Positions 62,444-64,000 of a stretch of 64,000 bases of DNA are shown piece after piece. The DNA is from G963556115 sp963675945. GTDB lineage: Bacteria > Planctomycetota > SZUA-567. The first letter of the stretch is position 1; each line of letters opens with the position of its first letter. The translations under genes were made by a program, and so were the position numbers. Location of the stretch: NCBI GenBank assembly GCA_963675945.1, contig OY780932.1:992001-1056000 (forward strand), in the 5' to 3' direction. Below the pieces are notes generated by a model. That model searched no databases. It was given only the letters and a program-made list of their open reading frames with translations, and was not told where the DNA came from.

Positions 62444-64000
62444 TTAAATATCGAGTTGAGCATCAAGGGCATATTTTTCGATAAATTTCCGCCGTGGTTC
62501 AACAACTTCTCCCATTAATAAAGTAAATAATTGACTTGCTTTTATTGCATCGTCAATTGTTACTTTCATTAACATACGTTTTTCTGGATCCATCGTTGTT
62601 TCCCAAAGTTGTTCAGGATCCATTTCACCCAATCCTTTATAGCGTTGTATCTCTAAACCTTTTTCTCCAAGCAATTTTATTCCTTCCAGTATATCATGCA
62701 AGGTTAAGTAAGGTTCTTCCATTTCATTATTAATTAATACAAATTTACCTTTTTCTGTAATATCATCTGGAAGAAGGAAATGATTTGCATTAAAATTAAA
62801 TTTATCTAACTTATTTAGCGTTTTTTCAAAATCATCAACAAATAAGAATTCTGTTTGTAATAATGTTTTTTCTGTTATATCTCCTGAAGTTATCGTTACG
62901 TCTTCTTCAAGGATATTTTCAATTAAACCATTCTCTTCACCTTGATGTATATAATTATTCAATTCATTATCAGAAACAAAGTACTTTTCTTCATTATTAA
63001 GTAATACTTTATACTTAGGAAATCTACCATATTTTTCTCTAAGATTCAAAGCATCATGTAAATTCATCCCTCTTCTATTGAGTACTCTAATTAAATCATC
63101 TACTTTTTTAATTACCTTTAAAAGCTCTCTTAATTCTTCATTCTCTATTTTAAAGGTTTTTTCTCCTCTAAATTCAAGGCTAGTTCCTTCAATACCAATT
63201 TTACTTAACGTATTGTTCATTTCTTCATCAGATAAAACATATTGTACATTTTTCCCTTTTTTTACTTGGTAAAGAGGAGGACACGCAACATATAAATATC
63301 CTTCTTCTATTAATTGTGGCATATGCCTAAAGAAAAATGTTAATAATAATGTTCTAATATGACTTCCATCCACATCTGCATCACACATTATAATACACTT
63401 ATTATAACGTAATTTTTCTATATCAAATTCTTCTATTCCAATACCTGTTCCCAAAGCAGTGATAATCGCCGACACCTCCGCATGCCCAAGCATCTTATCA
63501 ATTCTAGCTTTTTCCACATTTAAGATTTTACCTTTTAAGGGTAATATTGCTTGTATCCTGCTATCACGCCCCATCTTAGCAGATCCACCAGCAGAATCTC
63601 CTTCCACTAGATATATCTCTGTAGAACTTCTATCTTTAGAAATACAATCCGCTAATTTTCCTGGTAAACCTCCTCCAGACAATGCGTTCTTTCTTCTTGC
63701 TTGATCTCTTGCTTTTCGAGCTGCTGTTCTTGCAATTGCTGCATCTACAGCACGTTTAATTATTTTTTTAGCTATTGTCGGATTTTCTTCAAAATAAGTT
63801 CCTAATTCTTCATTCATTACTTTTTGAACAAAACCCTCTACTTCACGATTACCTAATTTATCCTTAGTTTGACCTTCAAATTGCGGATCTGGTACTCTTA
63901 CTGATACTATTGCCGCTAAACCTTCTCTACTATCTTCACCACTTATTACAGGATCTTTATCTTTTATAACTTTATTTTTTTTACCCCAATTATTAATAGT
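62444..64000 (-). CDS. gyrB: DNA gyrase subunit B (N-terminus outside window)
   Basis: The frame is open to the window edge and covers the last ~518 residues. It includes the transducer end (SREGLAAIVSVRVPDPQFEG), the TOPRIM domain with LVEGDSAGGSAK and CDADVDGSHIRTLLLTFF, and the C-terminal QRYKGLGEMDPEQLWETTMD. Between TOPRIM halves and the tail lies an extra segment of about 170 residues, as in many Gram-negative GyrB proteins. The ATPase domain lies beyond position 64000. It is transcribed ahead of gyrA. Confidence 0.97.
   Translation of the reverse strand, partial: TINNWGKKNKVIKDKDPVISGEDSREGLAAIVSVRVPDPQFEGQTKDKLGNREVEGFVQKVMNEELGTYFEENPTIAKKIIKRAVDAAIARTAARKARDQARRKNALSGGGLPGKLADCISKDRSSTEIYLVEGDSAGGSAKMGRDSRIQAILPLKGKILNVEKARIDKMLGHAEVSAIITALGTGIGIEEFDIEKLRYNKCIIMCDADVDGSHIRTLLLTFFFRHMPQLIEEGYLYVACPPLYQVKKGKNVQYVLSDEEMNNTLSKIGIEGTSLEFRGEKTFKIENEELRELLKVIKKVDDLIRVLNRRGMNLHDALNLREKYGRFPKYKVLLNNEEKYFVSDNELNNYIHQGEENGLIENILEEDVTITSGDITEKTLLQTEFLFVDDFEKTLNKLDKFNFNANHFLLPDDITEKGKFVLINNEMEEPYLTLHDILEGIKLLGEKGLEIQRYKGLGEMDPEQLWETTMDPEKRMLMKVTIDDAIKASQLFTLLMGEVVEPRRKFIEKYALDAQLDI

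Noticed and set aside
62444..64000. Origin region inferred from gyrB-gyrA
   Set aside because: gyrBA are often near oriC, but neither recF, dnaN nor dnaA is in the window.

Overview
The window is AT-rich bacterial DNA from a Gram-negative-type organism. It encodes an LptF/LptG-type permease, two predicted lipoproteins with lipoboxes, DUF1844, an ammonium transporter and a gyrB-gyrA pair. Several genes suit an anaerobic lifestyle: a B12-binding radical SAM protein and phenylacetate-CoA ligases paired with an ACT protein. Long Sel1/TPR proteins, a Ser/Thr-kinase-like fold and DUF1844 fit the PVC group (Lentisphaerota/Verrucomicrobiota-like) or a similar phylum. That placement is a weak inference; I saw no rRNA or other marker that fixes the taxon.

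Region 1 (1-17.7 kb) is accessory and scrambled, and it concerns surface-glycan chemistry. It holds a partial radical SAM gene; a B12-radical SAM paralogue destroyed by an IS30 insertion, an IS3 insertion and a frameshift; and the intact paralogue facing it. A minus-strand group follows: an APS-kinase-like protein, a PEP-synthase-like protein and a CDP-glycerol-phosphotransferase-like protein (frameshifted). The kinase pair recalls the capsular phosphoramidate pathway of Campylobacter. Next come a methyltransferase, a fragment of a second CDP-glycerol-transferase-like gene, and a 714-bp duplication. The duplication holds a flavin-split-barrel gene and the 3' half of tRNA-His, and it flanks a 2.5-kb insert with a YefM/YoeB toxin-antitoxin pair, a broken IS30 copy and an FkbM methyltransferase. 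The intact tRNA-His(GUG) closes this region.

Region 2 (17.7-35.2 kb) has three small exported or hypothetical genes and then a probable six-gene plus-strand operon. The operon encodes a 1991-residue pseudokinase-TM-TPR-Sel1 protein, an ABC ATPase with ruined Walker motifs, its RbsC-type permease, a 1414-residue fusion of three glycosyltransferase modules with a SEC-C tail, a UDP-glucuronate-epimerase-like protein and a UDP-sugar dehydrogenase. This is the best candidate for an undescribed system: degenerate nucleotide-binding proteins tied to a multi-domain glycosyltransferase.

Region 3 (35.2-47.4 kb) holds an EF-hand lipoprotein, a PaaK-ACT-PaaK operon, a hybrid histidine kinase whose phospho-acceptor His is Leu, and a TPR/CoaB/DUF1844/HAD operon. 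A LysM protein follows, then a polar amino-acid ABC operon ending in a MarR regulator, with a palindromic operator next to its promoter.

Region 4 (47.4-64 kb) starts with a 728-residue protein carrying nine copies of a FliM/FliN-like QDDIDALL motif and a partner HEAT-like exported protein. It continues with a small zinc-finger protein, LptG-like and PAP2 membrane proteins, Amt, a very acidic 873-residue tail-anchored protein, a YkgJ-type protein, ACP, KAS, gyrA and partial gyrB. Several strong hairpin terminators separate these units.
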